The notes: generated by a model from the sequence alone, not told the origin. Shown: positions 53,747-63,866, numbered from the stretch's first letter. The stretch is 64,000 nt of DNA from Micromonospora sp. WMMD882 (GCF_027497255.1 NZ_CP114903.1:6262001-6326000), one strand, 5' to 3'. Numbers and translations are program-made.

Positions 53747-54388
53747 TCAGCGGGTACGACGTCGGATCAGCAGGGCGATGCCGGCCAGGCCGATCGTGAT
53801 GGTGACCACCACGCCCGCGTTCAGCAGCAACAGCCGCTGCAACTCGCCGAGCGCCTCGTCGAGGTCACGCCCGGGATCCAGCGACTCCTCGGGGATCATC
53901 CGCTCACCACCGCCGACCCCGCCGCTGACCGTCTCGACCTGCCGGGGCAGGGGCACCCCGGCCGTCCGCAGCGTCTCCGACATGTTGAGCCGGCCGAGGA
54001 ACCAGCCGTCCCGGGCCTTGCGCCCGTCGGGCTGCTTGGCCGGGCGGAACGCCCGCGGGCCGCCCTTGGCGAGCGGGTAGAGGTCGAAGGTCTGTTTCGC
54101 CTTGTCCCCGGCGAGCACCACGACCGTGTACTTCGGACCGAGATCGGCCGCCTTCGGGCCGGACGCTTCGCCGGTGGCGGCGAACCAACTGACCTGGTCG
54201 ATGACCGCGGTCACGTGCGCGGCGTCCGTCTCGACCCGCAACCGGAGCGGCTCGGTCAGCCCCTCGCCGGTGATGTCCACCCCGGGCGGTGGTGGTTTCG
54301 GGGCCGCCGCGGCGACGCTGACCGGCGCCAACACGACCAGCATCACGCCGATCGCCGCACCGAGCAGTCGACTCACCCTCCGGACCAT
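53747..54388 (-). CDS. Exported protein with a C-terminal membrane helix, unrecognised
   Basis: A 213-residue protein from ATG 54388 (GAGGAGG upstream). It has a signal peptide (residues 1-30), a mostly beta extracytoplasmic domain (PLRLRVETDAAHVTAVIDQ, YTVVVLAGDKAKQTFDLYPLAKGGPRAF), and one membrane helix near the end (LLNAGVVVTITIGLAGIALLI) followed by RRRTR. No catalytic motif is visible. It is divergent from the CopC-like gene, so it may belong to the same envelope function (inference). Confidence 0.8.
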   Translation of the reverse strand: MVRRVSRLLGAAIGVMLVVLAPVSVAAAAPKPPPPGVDITGEGLTEPLRLRVETDAAHVTAVIDQVSWFAATGEASGPKAADLGPKYTVVVLAGDKAKQTFDLYPLAKGGPRAFRPAKQPDGRKARDGWFLGRLNMSETLRTAGVPLPRQVETVSGGVGGGERMIPEESLDPGRDLDEALGELQRLLLLNAGVVVTITIGLAGIALLIRRRTR

Positions 54389-54613
54389 CGCCGCCTCCTC
54401 GCCCCGTTTCGATGGATGGCCTTGCCGCAGGTCACGTGCTGACTGGAGATGGCACGACCGAGTCCCACCGGACCGGGCCTCCATCTCAAAGACTCCGCCG
54501 AACGTTGCCTGGTTGCAGCTTCCCGATCAGTATTTGGAACTATCTGCGATCTCGGTCCGACTAACAACCAGACGTTCGACCGGTGGGCGGATCGTACCGT
54601 TACGGAGGAAAGC

Positions 54614-55225
54614 ATGGGGGGCGGAGTCCCACGAGTGGCGGCTGGCTGGCTGGTCGCGATCGTCATGGCGCTCGGTGTGGCCTTGTGGCCGGCGGCGCCG
54701 GCCGCCGCGCACAACTCGCTGACCGGCAGCGACCCGCGTGACGGCGCGCGGTTGGCGCAGCCACCGACCCGGGTCGAGCTGCGATTCCTCGCCCGGCTCG
54801 ATCCGAAGACGACGAAGATCACATTGACCGGGCCGGACGACGTGCCCGCGTCCCGGGGCGCCCCGACCTTCGAGGGCTCCCGGGTCCGGGTGGCGTTCGC
54901 GCCGGGCGCGGCCGGCCGCTACACCGTCGCCTACCAGGTCGCCTCGTCCGACGGCCATCCGATCAAGGGCGAGATCCGCTTCACGGTGACCACCGGCACG
55001 CCGGCCGACCCGTCGCCGACGACCGCCTCGCCCACGCCCTCCGCGGAACCGTCCACGCCGGCCGCCCCGACCGACGTGGCCACCACCGCGCCGGCCGTGG
55101 AGCCGGCGGCCGACTCCGCCGACGACGGTGGCCCGCCGGTCTGGCCCTGGGTTGTCGGAGCCGTCGCCGTGCTGGCCGCGCTCGCGGGCGGGCTCCTGGC
55201 CCGCCGCCGCTCCACGACGCGCTAG
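54614..55225 (+). CDS. CopC-domain copper-binding membrane protein
   Basis: A 203-residue protein. The signal peptide ends at the AHNSLTGSDP segment, whose N-terminal His after cleavage is the first Cu ligand of CopC. The beta-barrel continues with VELRFLARLDP and the second Cu ligand in SSDGHPIKGEIRF. A Pro/Thr/Ala-rich linker leads to a C-terminal membrane helix (VWPWVVGAVAVLAALAGGLL) and an RRR stop-transfer. It binds Cu(II) outside the cell; actinobacterial CopC proteins help copper resistance or delivery. No CopD domain is fused. ATG 54614 follows GGAGGAA. Confidence 0.9.
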   Translation: MGGGVPRVAAGWLVAIVMALGVALWPAAPAAAHNSLTGSDPRDGARLAQPPTRVELRFLARLDPKTTKITLTGPDDVPASRGAPTFEGSRVRVAFAPGAAGRYTVAYQVASSDGHPIKGEIRFTVTTGTPADPSPTTASPTPSAEPSTPAAPTDVATTAPAVEPAADSADDGGPPVWPWVVGAVAVLAALAGGLLARRRSTTR

Positions 55226-55621
55226 CCACCGCCATCGCTGCCGCCATCGCTGCCGCCACCGCCACCGCCACCGCCACCGCCACCGCCACCGCCGTCGCTG
55301 CCGTCGCCGGTGCCGGTGCTGTCGGTGCCGGTTGTCACTGTCGTTGTTGCCGGTGCTGTCGCTGCCGCGCGTGCCCCGGACACCGCCGGCGCCGGGGTCC
55401 CGGCGGCGTCCCGACCTCGCAGGCGGGCGGGCGGGAGAGGGGTGCGCGACAGAGACTGTCGAGCTGCCCCATATTCGGGGCAGAGGCATCGGGCCGCGAC
55501 GGAAAGGACGGCCGCCGTCGCGGACGTCGCCCGACTCCGTGGCCCGTTCTGTGTCGGCAGCGCCCGCCGTCGGCAGCGCCCGCCGAGACGGCTGGTGGGT
55601 GGCGGTGGGGCGGTGGGGCCG
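55226..55621. other. 396-bp convergent gap with a hexamer microsatellite and a repeat hairpin
   Basis: About 55229-55300 is a CCACCG/CCATCG/CTGCCG microsatellite with the hexamer CCACCG tandemly repeated six times near 55257-55289. Similar GCTGTCGCTGCCG-type repeats continue to 55370. The hairpin at 55454-55483 is a third copy of the arm that bounds the 8663-8953 element. No coding frame is supported. Confidence 0.75.
55454..55483. repeat. Solo copy of the hairpin arm seen at 8663-8692
   Basis: These 30 bases match the left arm at 8663-8692 at 24 positions. The central stem CTGCCCC/GGGGCAG (55464-55470, 55477-55483) is fully kept while the loop has changed. It lies between convergent CopC and gltX and could also end transcription. 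Confidence 0.75.
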
Positions 55622-57031
55622 TCAGGGGAGGCGGACCCGGGCGGCGCGCAGCCGCGCCAGGGCGCGCTCGCGGCCGAGCACCTCCAGCGACTCGAACAGC
55701 GGCAGCCCGACGGTACGGCCGGTCACCGCGACCCGGACCGGGGCCTGGGCCTTGCCGAGCTTGAGCCCCCGTTCGGCGCCCACCGCCTCCAGGGTCGACT
55801 TGAGCGTCTCCGCGTCCCAGGAGGTCAGCGTCTCGTATGCGGCCACGGTGGCGTCCAGCAGGTCGCCCGCGCCCTCCTTCATGGCCTTCGCCCACGCCGC
55901 CTCGTCGATCAGCGGGGACTCGACGAAGAGGAAGTCGACGTTCGGCACGATCTCGCTGAGCACCGCGATCCGGGTCTGCGCCAGCGGGGCGACCGCCGCG
56001 AAGGCGTCCGCGTCGAACTCGGCCGGCTGCCACGGCGGCGGCGCGATGGTGTCGGTGCCGGTGAGCCACGGCCGGCAGGCGTCGACGAAGTCCTCGACCG
56101 ACAGCGCCCGGATGTACTCCCCGTTGAACGCGCGCAGCTTCTTCTCGTCGAAGAAGGCGGGGGAGGGGTTCACCTCCGACAGTCGGAACTCCTCCTCGAT
56201 CACCGACCAGGGCACGATCTCCCGGTCGCCGGAGGGGGCCCAACCGAGCAGCATCAGATAGTTGCGCATGGCGTCGGCGAGGTAGCCCTCGTCCCGGTAC
56301 GCCTCCAGGGCGACCTTGTCGCGGCGCTTGGAGAGCTTCTGTCGCTTCTCGTTGACCACCACCGGCACGTGCGCCCAGACCGGCGGCTCGACGCCTAGGG
56401 CGTCCCAGAGCAACTGCTGCTTGGGGGTGTTCGGCAGGTGCTCCTCGGCGCGGATCACGTGGGTGATGCCCATCGTCATGTCGTCGACGACGTTGGCGAG
56501 CAGGAACACCGGGGAGCCGTCACCCCGGGCGATCACGAAATCCTCGATCAGTCGGTTCTCGAAGGTCGGCTTGCCCCGGATCAGGTCGACCACCACGGTC
56601 ACGCCCTCGTCGGGCGTACGGAAGCGCAGCGCCCGCCCCTCGCCCGACGGCAGGCCGCGGTCCCGGCAGAAGCCGTCGTAGCCGGCGTACTGCGAGCCGG
56701 CGCGGGCCTGCGCCGCCTCCCGGGTGCAGTCGCAGTAGTACGCCCGGCCCGACTCGTGCAGCCGGCGGGCGGCGGCGCGGTGCTCCTCGGCGTTCTGCGA
56801 CTGGAAGTACGGCCCCTCGTACGAGCCGCGCTCGATGCCGATCCAGTCCAGCGCGGACAGGATGCCCTCGGTCCACTCCGGCCGGTTGCGGGCGGCGTCG
56901 GTGTCCTCGACGCGCAGCACGAACACTCCGCCCTGCTGCTTGGCGTAGATCCAGTTCTGGAGCGCCGAGCGGGCGCCACCGACGTGGAACATACCGGTCG
57001 GAGAGGGGGCGAATCGCACGCGTACCGTCAC
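55622..57031 (-). CDS. gltX: Glutamyl-tRNA synthetase
   Basis: A 469-residue class I synthetase with the HIGH-type motif ([11 protein letters not shown]) near residue 12 and the KMSKS-type motif (KLSKRRDK) near 250. Rossmann, stem-contact and anticodon-binding alpha-bundle domains follow in the usual order. It charges tRNA-Glu and, in actinobacteria, tRNA-Gln before amidation by GatCAB. GTG 57031 begins [11 protein letters not shown]. The longer frame to 57208 has no homologous residues. Confidence 0.97.
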   Translation of the reverse strand: MTVRVRFAPSPTGMFHVGGARSALQNWIYAKQQGGVFVLRVEDTDAARNRPEWTEGILSALDWIGIERGSYEGPYFQSQNAEEHRAAARRLHESGRAYYCDCTREAAQARAGSQYAGYDGFCRDRGLPSGEGRALRFRTPDEGVTVVVDLIRGKPTFENRLIEDFVIARGDGSPVFLLANVVDDMTMGITHVIRAEEHLPNTPKQQLLWDALGVEPPVWAHVPVVVNEKRQKLSKRRDKVALEAYRDEGYLADAMRNYLMLLGWAPSGDREIVPWSVIEEEFRLSEVNPSPAFFDEKKLRAFNGEYIRALSVEDFVDACRPWLTGTDTIAPPPWQPAEFDADAFAAVAPLAQTRIAVLSEIVPNVDFLFVESPLIDEAAWAKAMKEGAGDLLDATVAAYETLTSWDAETLKSTLEAVGAERGLKLGKAQAPVRVAVTGRTVGLPLFESLEVLGRERALARLRAARVRLP

Positions 57032-57309
57032 GCCCCCAGCGTACGGCCGCCCGTCGCCGGGGCGCGGAGGGGGCCCGGCCCGGCCGGGCCGCCGACGTGG
57101 ACCGGGAGGTAACGCGGTCGGGAGGCCGGGAGGCGTCCGGCGTGGGCCGGGAGGTTCCCCGGGCGCGTGGAGCTGGAGCCCTATAGGCGGGGGCCGGACA
57201 TCTGGCAAGGGTTGTCGGCGTGTCTTTTCGGGAATCCGTCCCTTTAAGTCCGATTTAGCGCATAGAGTGCCGAATATCGTGGGATGTCCGCAGTGGGGGA
57301 AAGATAGAC

Positions 57310-57762
57310 ATGATCCTCGTGGAACGCAGTGCGCACGTGGCGGCGCCGGTGGAAGCGGTCTGGGACGTGGTGCAGCGGGCCGAGCAGTTGCCGGCCTGGC
57401 TGGCCGGCGTCCGCGCGGCCGAGGTGCTCTCCGGAGAGGGCTACGGCCGCCGGCAACGGGTCCAGGCCGGGCGGGGCGCGGCGCACGAGGCGGAGGTGAT
57501 CGCCTACCAGGAGCCCCACCTGATCGGCTGGCGGGAACGGGCCAAGGGCGCCGGCGCGCGGGCGGAGGCCCGCACCGAGATCTACGTCCAGCTCACCCCG
57601 AACGAGGAGGACGAGGCCGGCGGCACCGTGGTGCGCCTGATCGTCGTCCGCTGGCCGGCCGGCCCGGTGAAGGCGGCCCTGCTCCGGCTCGGTCTGCGTC
57701 GGGTCGGCGCCGACCTGGAGGACTCGCTCGCCCGGCTGACCGACCTGGCCGCCGTCGGTTGA
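57310..57762 (+). CDS. SRPBCC-family protein
   Basis: A 150-residue helix-grip protein: [45 protein letters not shown], then the long C-terminal helix. The fold binds hydrophobic ligands and covers polyketide cyclases, START-like and coenzyme Q-binding proteins. It lacks acidic residues known for cyclase catalysis, so ligand binding or transport is more likely. It shares a terminator with the convergent gene. Confidence 0.85.
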   Translation: MILVERSAHVAAPVEAVWDVVQRAEQLPAWLAGVRAAEVLSGEGYGRRQRVQAGRGAAHEAEVIAYQEPHLIGWRERAKGAGARAEARTEIYVQLTPNEEDEAGGTVVRLIVVRWPAGPVKAALLRLGLRRVGADLEDSLARLTDLAAVG

Positions 57763-57795
57763 GCCGGGCTTCGGTCAGGCGTCACCCGCGACGGC

Positions 57796-57832
57796 GGTGG
57801 CCCGGAGTTCCCGCCAGGAACTCCGGGCCACC
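57796..57832. terminator. Bidirectional terminator, 16-bp perfect stem
   Basis: GGTGGCCCGGAGTTCC at 57796-57811 pairs exactly with 57817-57832 around a 5-base loop, with partial extension on both sides (CGACGG/CCGTCG). It separates convergent genes. Confidence 0.92.
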
Positions 57833-57879
57833 GTCGCTCGTCACCGACCCGGCCCGCCGGGCGGTCGCCGTCGGGGCGC

Positions 57880-58806
57880 TCAGACGGTCACCGTGAACGC
57901 GGCCACCCGTACCTGGTCGAGGTGGCGGAACTCGAAGAACAGCCGGTAGGTGCCGGCGGACGGCACGGTCACCCCGAACGCCACCACCGAGCTGGGCTGA
58001 CTCGCCGCCGCCGGGTGCACGTGCAGGTACGCCAGGTCGCCCTGACGCAGCGCCACCAGGTGCCCGAACGCGCCCAGGTGCGGCTGCAGGTCGTTCACCG
58101 GCGCGCCGTCGCGCCCCAGCCACACCAGCACCTGGTTGGCCGCGCCGGCCCGCAGACCGCCGTCCAGGGTCACCGTGTAGCCGTCCACCAGCACGGTCTC
58201 CTCCGGCGGCGGCAGCGGCGTCGCCGCGTACCGGCCGGGGACCGGCACGTCCACGCCCAGGGTGACCTGGCCGGGCGCGCCCTCCGGCCAGAAGTCGGCG
58301 ACGGCCCGCAGCGGGCCGGGCACGGCCGGGGTGACGGCCACCCGCCAGACGCCGGCCGGCGACATCTCCGGGTGGACGTGCTGGTAGCCGGAGAGGTCCC
58401 GGCCGACCAGCACCAGGTGCATCCGCCGCTCGTGGTTCTCCCGGAACGCGGTCAGCGTCACGCCGTCCGCGTCGACGATCCGGAACGTCAGCTCACCCGG
58501 CCGGCCGGCGGTCAGCCGCGCCTGGTCCACGGCGAGCGTCCACCCGTCCCGGGACACCTCCAGCCCGCCGGGTCCGTGGCCCACGTGGGCGCTCGGGCCC
58601 GGCGCGGCGCGGACCGGCCCGCCGGCCGGTCCGCCGGCCCGTCCGGCGAGGAAGCCCACCGCCAGGGTCAGGCCGAGCGCCAGCGCCGCCGCCACGTACC
58701 GCCAGGCGGGCGGGGTGGCCGGCGGCGGCCCGGACGGGTCGGCGGGGCGGGGGCGCCCCGGACGGGACGCCCCCTCGGCGAGCGTGGTCGACCCGGTCGT
58801 CGTCAC
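57880..58806 (-). CDS. Membrane-anchored His-rich extracytoplasmic protein
   Basis: A 308-residue protein with a single N-terminal membrane helix (WRYVAAALALGLTLAVGFLAG) near residues 37-58 and a two-domain beta-sandwich ectodomain. It has paired HxH motifs, YQHVHPEM and LAYLHVHP, and a GHLV between. These His/Met clusters suggest a metal (probably copper) binding role, as in small exported proteins encoded with CopC-type genes; a CopC-domain gene lies 2.7 kb away. GTG 58806 overlaps the upstream stop (GTGA), so it is translationally coupled to the LVIVD/choice-of-anchor gene. Confidence 0.75.
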   Translation of the reverse strand: MTTTGSTTLAEGASRPGRPRPADPSGPPPATPPAWRYVAAALALGLTLAVGFLAGRAGGPAGGPVRAAPGPSAHVGHGPGGLEVSRDGWTLAVDQARLTAGRPGELTFRIVDADGVTLTAFRENHERRMHLVLVGRDLSGYQHVHPEMSPAGVWRVAVTPAVPGPLRAVADFWPEGAPGQVTLGVDVPVPGRYAATPLPPPEETVLVDGYTVTLDGGLRAGAANQVLVWLGRDGAPVNDLQPHLGAFGHLVALRQGDLAYLHVHPAAASQPSSVVAFGVTVPSAGTYRLFFEFRHLDQVRVAAFTVTV

Positions 58807-60092
58807 GACAACCGGGGTTGCAGGACGAACAACCCCTGCTCGATCCCGCTGACCACCACGATCCCGCTCGGGAAGTACGGGTACGTGCTCCACGCCCCGT
58901 TCATCGAGGCGCTGTCGCTGGACGGGTACACGTCGAAGTACCCGGCCTCGGTGGCCCGCCCGGCCGCCACGTCGCGCAGGTCGAGGATCCGCAGGCCGGC
59001 CCGGTAGTTGGCCTGGTAGCTGTAGTTGCCCTTGACGTACTGGTTGTGGTCGGTGGCGCGTACCCCGGACGGCGCGGCGTAGGTGCCGATCAGCCGGGGC
59101 GCGTCCAGGTCGGCCAGGTCCCAGAGGTACGTCTGGGTGGTCACGCCGCGCCGCGACTCGTCCAGCTCGTCGTCGAGCAGGAAGTACCGCTGGTTCTCGG
59201 TGAACCACCCCTGGTGGGTGTAGGCCCGCCCGGAGTAGCCGATCCGGGAGAGCTGCCGGGGCGCGGACTTGCTTGTCACGTCGACCACCGTGACGGTGTC
59301 CTCGTTGGAGCTGACGCAGATCTCCCGACCCGTGTACGTGGTGTCCGGCCCCCGGTACGTGACGCACTGGGTGTCGTGGGTGTACCCGTCGGTGCTGACG
59401 CAGCCCGCGTACGTCGGGGACTTCGGGGCGCGGATGTCGACCATGTGCAGGCCGCCGCTGCACGTGTTCGAGCCGACCGCGTACGCGTACCCGGTGGACT
59501 CGTTGATCGCGATGTTGTGCGAGTTGCCGAACTGGGCGTAGTGCGTGTCGGCCGTCCAGGTCTGCGGCGTGGTCACCCCGCGCAGCCGGGTCAGGTCGAA
59601 CACCTGCATGCCGTGGCCGGAGACGTCGGCCACCACGTACGCGTGGTCCCGGTAGACCTTGATGTCCCGCCAGACCGCGGTGCGGTTCTGGTGGGCGGGC
59701 AGGTTGCCCAGGTAGACCGGCGCGGTCGGGTTGGACACGTCGACGAACGAGGTGCCGTTGCGCCGCCCGACGAGCGCGTACTCCTTTCCGGTCTGCGGGT
59801 CCCGCCAGCCCCAGATGTCGTTGGCCTGGCTGCCGCCGATGCTGGTCAGCGGCAGGAAGGACAGCAGGTCCACGTTGCGGCACGGGTATCCGGCCGCCTG
59901 GCCGTTGACGCAGGTGGCCGCCGCGGCGGCGGTCAGCCGTTGGGTGGGCTCGCGTTGCGCCATGAACTGTTGCGCCGAGGCCCGCCCGGCGGGCGTGGCG
60001 GGGTCGTGCGCCACCGACGGCGTGCCCGGCCCCAGCGTCGACACCACCAGGGCGCCGACGGCCAGGGCGAGACCTGTCCGGACGACTCGCAT
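58803..60092 (-). CDS. Choice-of-anchor B / LVIVD-repeat secreted beta-propeller protein
   Basis: A 429-residue exported protein. The signal peptide spans residues 1-28. Repeats of the LVIVD type form a beta-propeller: GTSFVDVSNPTAPVYLGNL, MQVFDLTRLRGVTTP, HMVDIRAPKSPTYAG, TVVDVTSKSAPRQLS, and LRILDLRDVA. Family members (choice-of-anchor B) act outside the cell and in other bacteria are attached to the surface; here no anchor motif remains at the C-terminus (IEQGLFVLQPRLS). It may work with the His-rich partner it is coupled to. Confidence 0.88.
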   Translation of the reverse strand: MRVVRTGLALAVGALVVSTLGPGTPSVAHDPATPAGRASAQQFMAQREPTQRLTAAAAATCVNGQAAGYPCRNVDLLSFLPLTSIGGSQANDIWGWRDPQTGKEYALVGRRNGTSFVDVSNPTAPVYLGNLPAHQNRTAVWRDIKVYRDHAYVVADVSGHGMQVFDLTRLRGVTTPQTWTADTHYAQFGNSHNIAINESTGYAYAVGSNTCSGGLHMVDIRAPKSPTYAGCVSTDGYTHDTQCVTYRGPDTTYTGREICVSSNEDTVTVVDVTSKSAPRQLSRIGYSGRAYTHQGWFTENQRYFLLDDELDESRRGVTTQTYLWDLADLDAPRLIGTYAAPSGVRATDHNQYVKGNYSYQANYRAGLRILDLRDVAAGRATEAGYFDVYPSSDSASMNGAWSTYPYFPSGIVVVSGIEQGLFVLQPRLS

Positions 60093-60295
60093 GTGCGCCT
60101 CCCTACCCGTCGCGCCGACCCGGTGGGGTCGGGCCGACGGGTGGACGGGCGCGACGGGAGTTGGCCCACCGGGTCGGCCCGGGCGCCCGCGACTCGCGCG
60201 CGACCGGTGCCCCTGTGGGGAAATTGTGGCTGCCCCATGTTGCGTTCGAGTGACAACGATCTATGTCAGTCGGGTCATACCAGCTACCCGCGACA

Positions 60296-60331
60296 AGGGC
60301 CCGGCGCGGTGTGTCCACCACGCCGGGCCCT
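60296..60331 (-). terminator. Terminator of aceE
   Basis: AGGGCCCGGCG at 60296-60306 pairs with CGCCGGGCCCT at 60321-60331 over 11 bp, with an inner GGTG/CACC stem in the loop. It begins 13 bp past the aceE stop. Confidence 0.8.
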
Positions 60332-60343
60332 GGGGCGCGTCGG

Positions 60344-63094
60344 TCAGGAGTCGCCGCCGGTCTCGCCGACCGGGGCCGCGTTGACGTCCTGGATCGCGTA
60401 CTTGCGGGCCGCCTCGGCCGGCACCTCGGGGGCCACCACGCCGCGCAGCGCGAGCTGCCGCAGCGTCGCGACGGCCACCGACTCGGCGTCGACGTGGAAG
60501 TGCCGACGCAGGGCGTGCCGGGTGTCGGACAGACCGAACCCGTCGGTGCCCAGCGAGGTGTAGTCGCCCGGGATCCAGCGCGAGATCAGGTCCGGCACCG
60601 CGCGCATCCAGTCGCTGACCGCGACCTTCGGCCCGTCGGCGTCGGCCAGCTTCTGCTGGACGTACGGCGTCCGCTGCTCCCCGCCCGGGTGCAGCAGGTT
60701 GTGCTCCTCGCACTCGACCGCGTCGCGGCGCAGCTCCGTCCAGGAGGTCACCGACCAGACGTCGGCGGCCACCCCCCAGTCCTGGGCGAGGAGCTGCTGG
60801 GCCTTGAGCGCCCACTGCATGCCGGTGCCGGAGGCCAGGATCTGCGCCCGGGGCGCCTCGCCGGAGGAGTTGACCGACGGCGCGGGGGAGTAGCGGTAGA
60901 TCCCCTTCAGCAGACCCTCGACGTCCACGTCGGCCGGCTCGGCCGGTTGCAGGATCGGCTCGTTGTAGATCGTGAGGTAGTAGAAGACGTTCTCCTGCGC
61001 GTCCCCGTACATCCGGTGCAGGCCGTTCTCGACGATGTGCGCGATCTCGAACGCGAACGCCGGGTCGTACGCGACCACCGCCGGGTTGGTGGCGGCCAGC
61101 AGGTGCGAGTGGCCGTCCTCGTGCTGGAGCCCCTCGCCGTTGAGCGTCGTCCGGCCGGCGGTCGCGCCGAGCACGAAGCCCCGGGTCATCTGGTCGGCCG
61201 CCGCCCAGAACCCGTCGCCGGTGCGCTGGAACCCGAACATCGAGTAGAAGATGTACAGCGGGATCATCGGCTCGCCGTGCGTGGCGTACGCGCTGCCGGC
61301 GGCGGTGAACGAGGCCACCGAGCCGGCCTCGTTGATCCCCTCGTGCAGGATCTGCCCGGTCGTCGCCTCCTTGTACGACAGGAACAGCTCCCGGTCCACC
61401 GAGGTGTACTTCTGTCCGTGCGGGGAGTAGATCTTCTGTGTCGGGAAGAGGGAGTCCATGCCGAAGGTGCGGGCCTCGTCCGGGATGATCGGCACCCAGC
61501 GCTTGCCGAACTCCTTGTCCTTCATGATGTCCTTGAGCAGCCGGACGAAGGCCATCGTGGTGGCGACCTTCTGCTTGCCCGAGCCGCGCTTGACGTCGGA
61601 GAACCGCTCGCTGCCCGGGATGGCCAGCTTCGGCTGGGCGGTGCGCCGGGACGGCAGGTAGCCGCCGAGCTGCTGCCGCCGCTCCTTCAGGTACGCGATC
61701 TCGTCGGAGGATTCGCCAGGCGTGTAGTACGGCGGCAGGTACGGGTTCTCTTCGAGAGCCTTGTCCGGGATGTCCAGGTAGAGGCGGTCGCGGAAGGACT
61801 TCAGGTCCTCCAGGGTCAGCTTCTTCATCTGGTGCGTGGCGTTACGCCCCTCGAAGTGCGACCCGAGCGTCCAGCCCTTGATCGTCTTGGCCAGGATCAC
61901 CGTCGGCTGCCCGGTGTGCTCCATCGCCGCCTTGTACGCCGCGTACAGCTTGCGGTAGTCGTGCCCGCCGCGCTTGAGGTTCCAGATCTCGTCGTCGGAG
62001 AGGTGCTCGACCATCTTGCGGGTCCGCGCGTCCCGGCCGAAGAAGTGCTCCCGCACGTACGCCCCGGACTCCGCCTTGTAGGTCTGGTAGTCGCCGTCGG
62101 GCGTGGAGTTCATCAGGTTGACCAGCGCGCCGTCGGTGTCGGCGGCGAGCAGCGGGTCCCACTCCCGGCCCCAGACCACCTTGATCACGTTCCACCCGGC
62201 GCCCCGGAAGAACGCCTCCAGCTCCTGCATGACCTTGCCGTTGCCGCGCACCGGGCCGTCGAGCCGCTGGAGGTTGCAGTTGATCACGAAGGTGAGGTTG
62301 TCCAGCTCCTCGCGGGCGGCCACGCCGATCGCGCCGAGCGACTCGACCTCGTCCATCTCGCCGTCGCCGAGGAACGCCCACACGTGCTGCTGGCTGGTGT
62401 CCTTGATGCCCCGGTGGTGCAGGTACCGGTTGAACCGGGCCTGGTAGATCGCGTTCAGCGGGCCGAGGCCCATGGAGACCGTCGGGAACTCCCAGAAGTC
62501 CGGCATCAGCCGCGGGTGCGGGTACGACGGCAGCCCGCCGGCCGGGTGCGACAGCTCCTGCCGGAACCCGTCGAGCTGGTCCTCGCTGAGCCGCCCCTCC
62601 AGGTACGCGCGCGCGTACATGCCGGGGGAGGCGTGCCCCTGGTAGAAGATGTGGTCACCGCCGCCGGGGTGGTCCTTGCCCCGGAAGAAGTGGTTGAAGC
62701 CCACCTCGTAGAGGGACGCCGAGCTGGCGAAGGTGGAGATGTGCCCACCGACGCCGATCTCCGGCCGCTGCGCCCGGTGCACCAACATCGCCGCGTTCCA
62801 CCGGATGTACGCCCGGATCCGCCGCTCGACGTGCTCGTCCCCCGGGAACCACGGCTCGTGCTCCGGCGGGATCGTGTTGATGTAGTCGGTGGTGGTCAGC
62901 GACGGCACCCCGACCTGGCGCTCGCGGGCCCGCTCCAGCAGGCGCAGCATCACGTACCGGGCGCGTTTGGTTCCGCGCTCGTCGATGACACCGTCGAGCG
63001 ACTCGACCCATTCGCCGGTCTCTTCGGGGTCGATGTCCGGAAGCTGGCTCGGCAGACCGGCGGTGATCACCGGGCGCTTGCGTTCCGTGGCCAC
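60344..63094 (-). CDS. aceE: Pyruvate dehydrogenase E1 component, homodimeric
   Basis: A 916-residue thiamine pyrophosphate enzyme of the homodimeric AceE type. The TPP motif [32 protein letters not shown] region is near residues 226-255 (GDGEMDE ... [11 protein letters not shown]), and the pyrimidine-side domain with [11 protein letters not shown] (His near 645) is present. Actinobacteria use this E1 in a mixed pyruvate/2-oxoglutarate dehydrogenase complex with AceF/Lpd encoded elsewhere. It decarboxylates pyruvate and transfers the hydroxyethyl unit to lipoamide. GTG 63094 follows GAGGGA. Confidence 0.97.
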   Translation of the reverse strand: MATERKRPVITAGLPSQLPDIDPEETGEWVESLDGVIDERGTKRARYVMLRLLERARERQVGVPSLTTTDYINTIPPEHEPWFPGDEHVERRIRAYIRWNAAMLVHRAQRPEIGVGGHISTFASSASLYEVGFNHFFRGKDHPGGGDHIFYQGHASPGMYARAYLEGRLSEDQLDGFRQELSHPAGGLPSYPHPRLMPDFWEFPTVSMGLGPLNAIYQARFNRYLHHRGIKDTSQQHVWAFLGDGEMDEVESLGAIGVAAREELDNLTFVINCNLQRLDGPVRGNGKVMQELEAFFRGAGWNVIKVVWGREWDPLLAADTDGALVNLMNSTPDGDYQTYKAESGAYVREHFFGRDARTRKMVEHLSDDEIWNLKRGGHDYRKLYAAYKAAMEHTGQPTVILAKTIKGWTLGSHFEGRNATHQMKKLTLEDLKSFRDRLYLDIPDKALEENPYLPPYYTPGESSDEIAYLKERRQQLGGYLPSRRTAQPKLAIPGSERFSDVKRGSGKQKVATTMAFVRLLKDIMKDKEFGKRWVPIIPDEARTFGMDSLFPTQKIYSPHGQKYTSVDRELFLSYKEATTGQILHEGINEAGSVASFTAAGSAYATHGEPMIPLYIFYSMFGFQRTGDGFWAAADQMTRGFVLGATAGRTTLNGEGLQHEDGHSHLLAATNPAVVAYDPAFAFEIAHIVENGLHRMYGDAQENVFYYLTIYNEPILQPAEPADVDVEGLLKGIYRYSPAPSVNSSGEAPRAQILASGTGMQWALKAQQLLAQDWGVAADVWSVTSWTELRRDAVECEEHNLLHPGGEQRTPYVQQKLADADGPKVAVSDWMRAVPDLISRWIPGDYTSLGTDGFGLSDTRHALRRHFHVDAESVAVATLRQLALRGVVAPEVPAEAARKYAIQDVNAAPVGETGGDS

Positions 63095-63270
63095 AGGCGT
63101 TCCCTCGGTTGTGTGTGGGATAGGTCTCTAGCGCCATCCTGCCCCGTGGTGGCACCCCGCGTCACGTCTGCGTCCCCCAGACGCGACGCTCAACACACGT
63201 ACCCGCTGGTAACTTTCCGCCCCCGGTTCCAGCGCGACGCCCGCCCCCCGACCCGTATCCCTCGACCTCC

Positions 63271-63337
63271 TTTGCTCTGCTCCCACGGACGCGCCACTCA
63301 CTCTGTGTGGCCGACGCGCCAGTGGGTGCAGAGCAAA
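63271..63337. repeat. 67-bp palindromic element, copy B
   Basis: The outer arms TTTGCTCTGCTCCCA (63271-63285) and TGGGTGCAGAGCAAA (63323-63337) pair at 14 of 15 positions. The element has exactly the same 67-bp span as copy A at 40667-40733 and matches it at 51 positions. It lies about 175 bp upstream of aceE and 83 bp upstream of the divergent small membrane gene. Confidence 0.9.
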
Positions 63338-63419
63338 GCCTCCGTGGAGGTGTTCATGCTCAGGGCGCGTGGGCCACCTTCGCCAGGGACGGTTGTCGAC
63401 CTCTCCTACCGTGTCCGCC

Positions 63420-63866
63420 ATGACGATCCGGAAGGTGACGGGCACCCTGCTGGTGCTGGGCGGTGGCCTCGGGCTGCTACTGGCGGTGTTCGGCGTGTTC
63501 GCGGGAGTGCTCGCCCTGGCGCCGTTCGGGTTGATCGGCCTGCTCCTGCTCGCGGTCGGGATGACGCTCGTCGCCACCGCCGGCGCGTCCGGCCGGCCCG
63601 GCGCCCACCCGCGTGGCCGGTACGCCCACAGCGGCCACCCCGGCCCCCACCACGCCGGCGCGTACCACCACGGCGGCGGGCGCCACTCCACCGACGGGCA
63701 CGGGGACTGGTCCTGGCAGGAGGACTCCGGTCACCGGGGCTCATCCGGGCACGACACCGGGCACGCCACCGACAGCGGCTGGTCCGGTGGCTGGTCCGGC
63801 GGCGACAGCGGTGGTTTCTCCGGCGGCGACAGCGGTGGCGGCTCCTCCGGCGGCGGCGGTGACTGA
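63420..63866 (+). CDS. Small two-helix membrane protein with His/Gly/Ser-rich tail
   Basis: A 148-residue protein from ATG 63420. Two hydrophobic helices occupy residues 7-55 (GTLLVLGGGLGLLLAVFGVFA and APFGLIGLLLLAVGMTLVA). The rest is a low-complexity His/Gly/Ser tail (HPGPHHAGAYHHGGGRH, then GGWSGGDSGGFSGGDSGGGSS). A His-rich tail might bind metal, but the Gly/Ser repeats suggest a flexible region. It is divergent from aceE. Family not recognised. Confidence 0.75.
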   Translation: MTIRKVTGTLLVLGGGLGLLLAVFGVFAGVLALAPFGLIGLLLLAVGMTLVATAGASGRPGAHPRGRYAHSGHPGPHHAGAYHHGGGRHSTDGHGDWSWQEDSGHRGSSGHDTGHATDSGWSGGWSGGDSGGFSGGDSGGGSSGGGGD

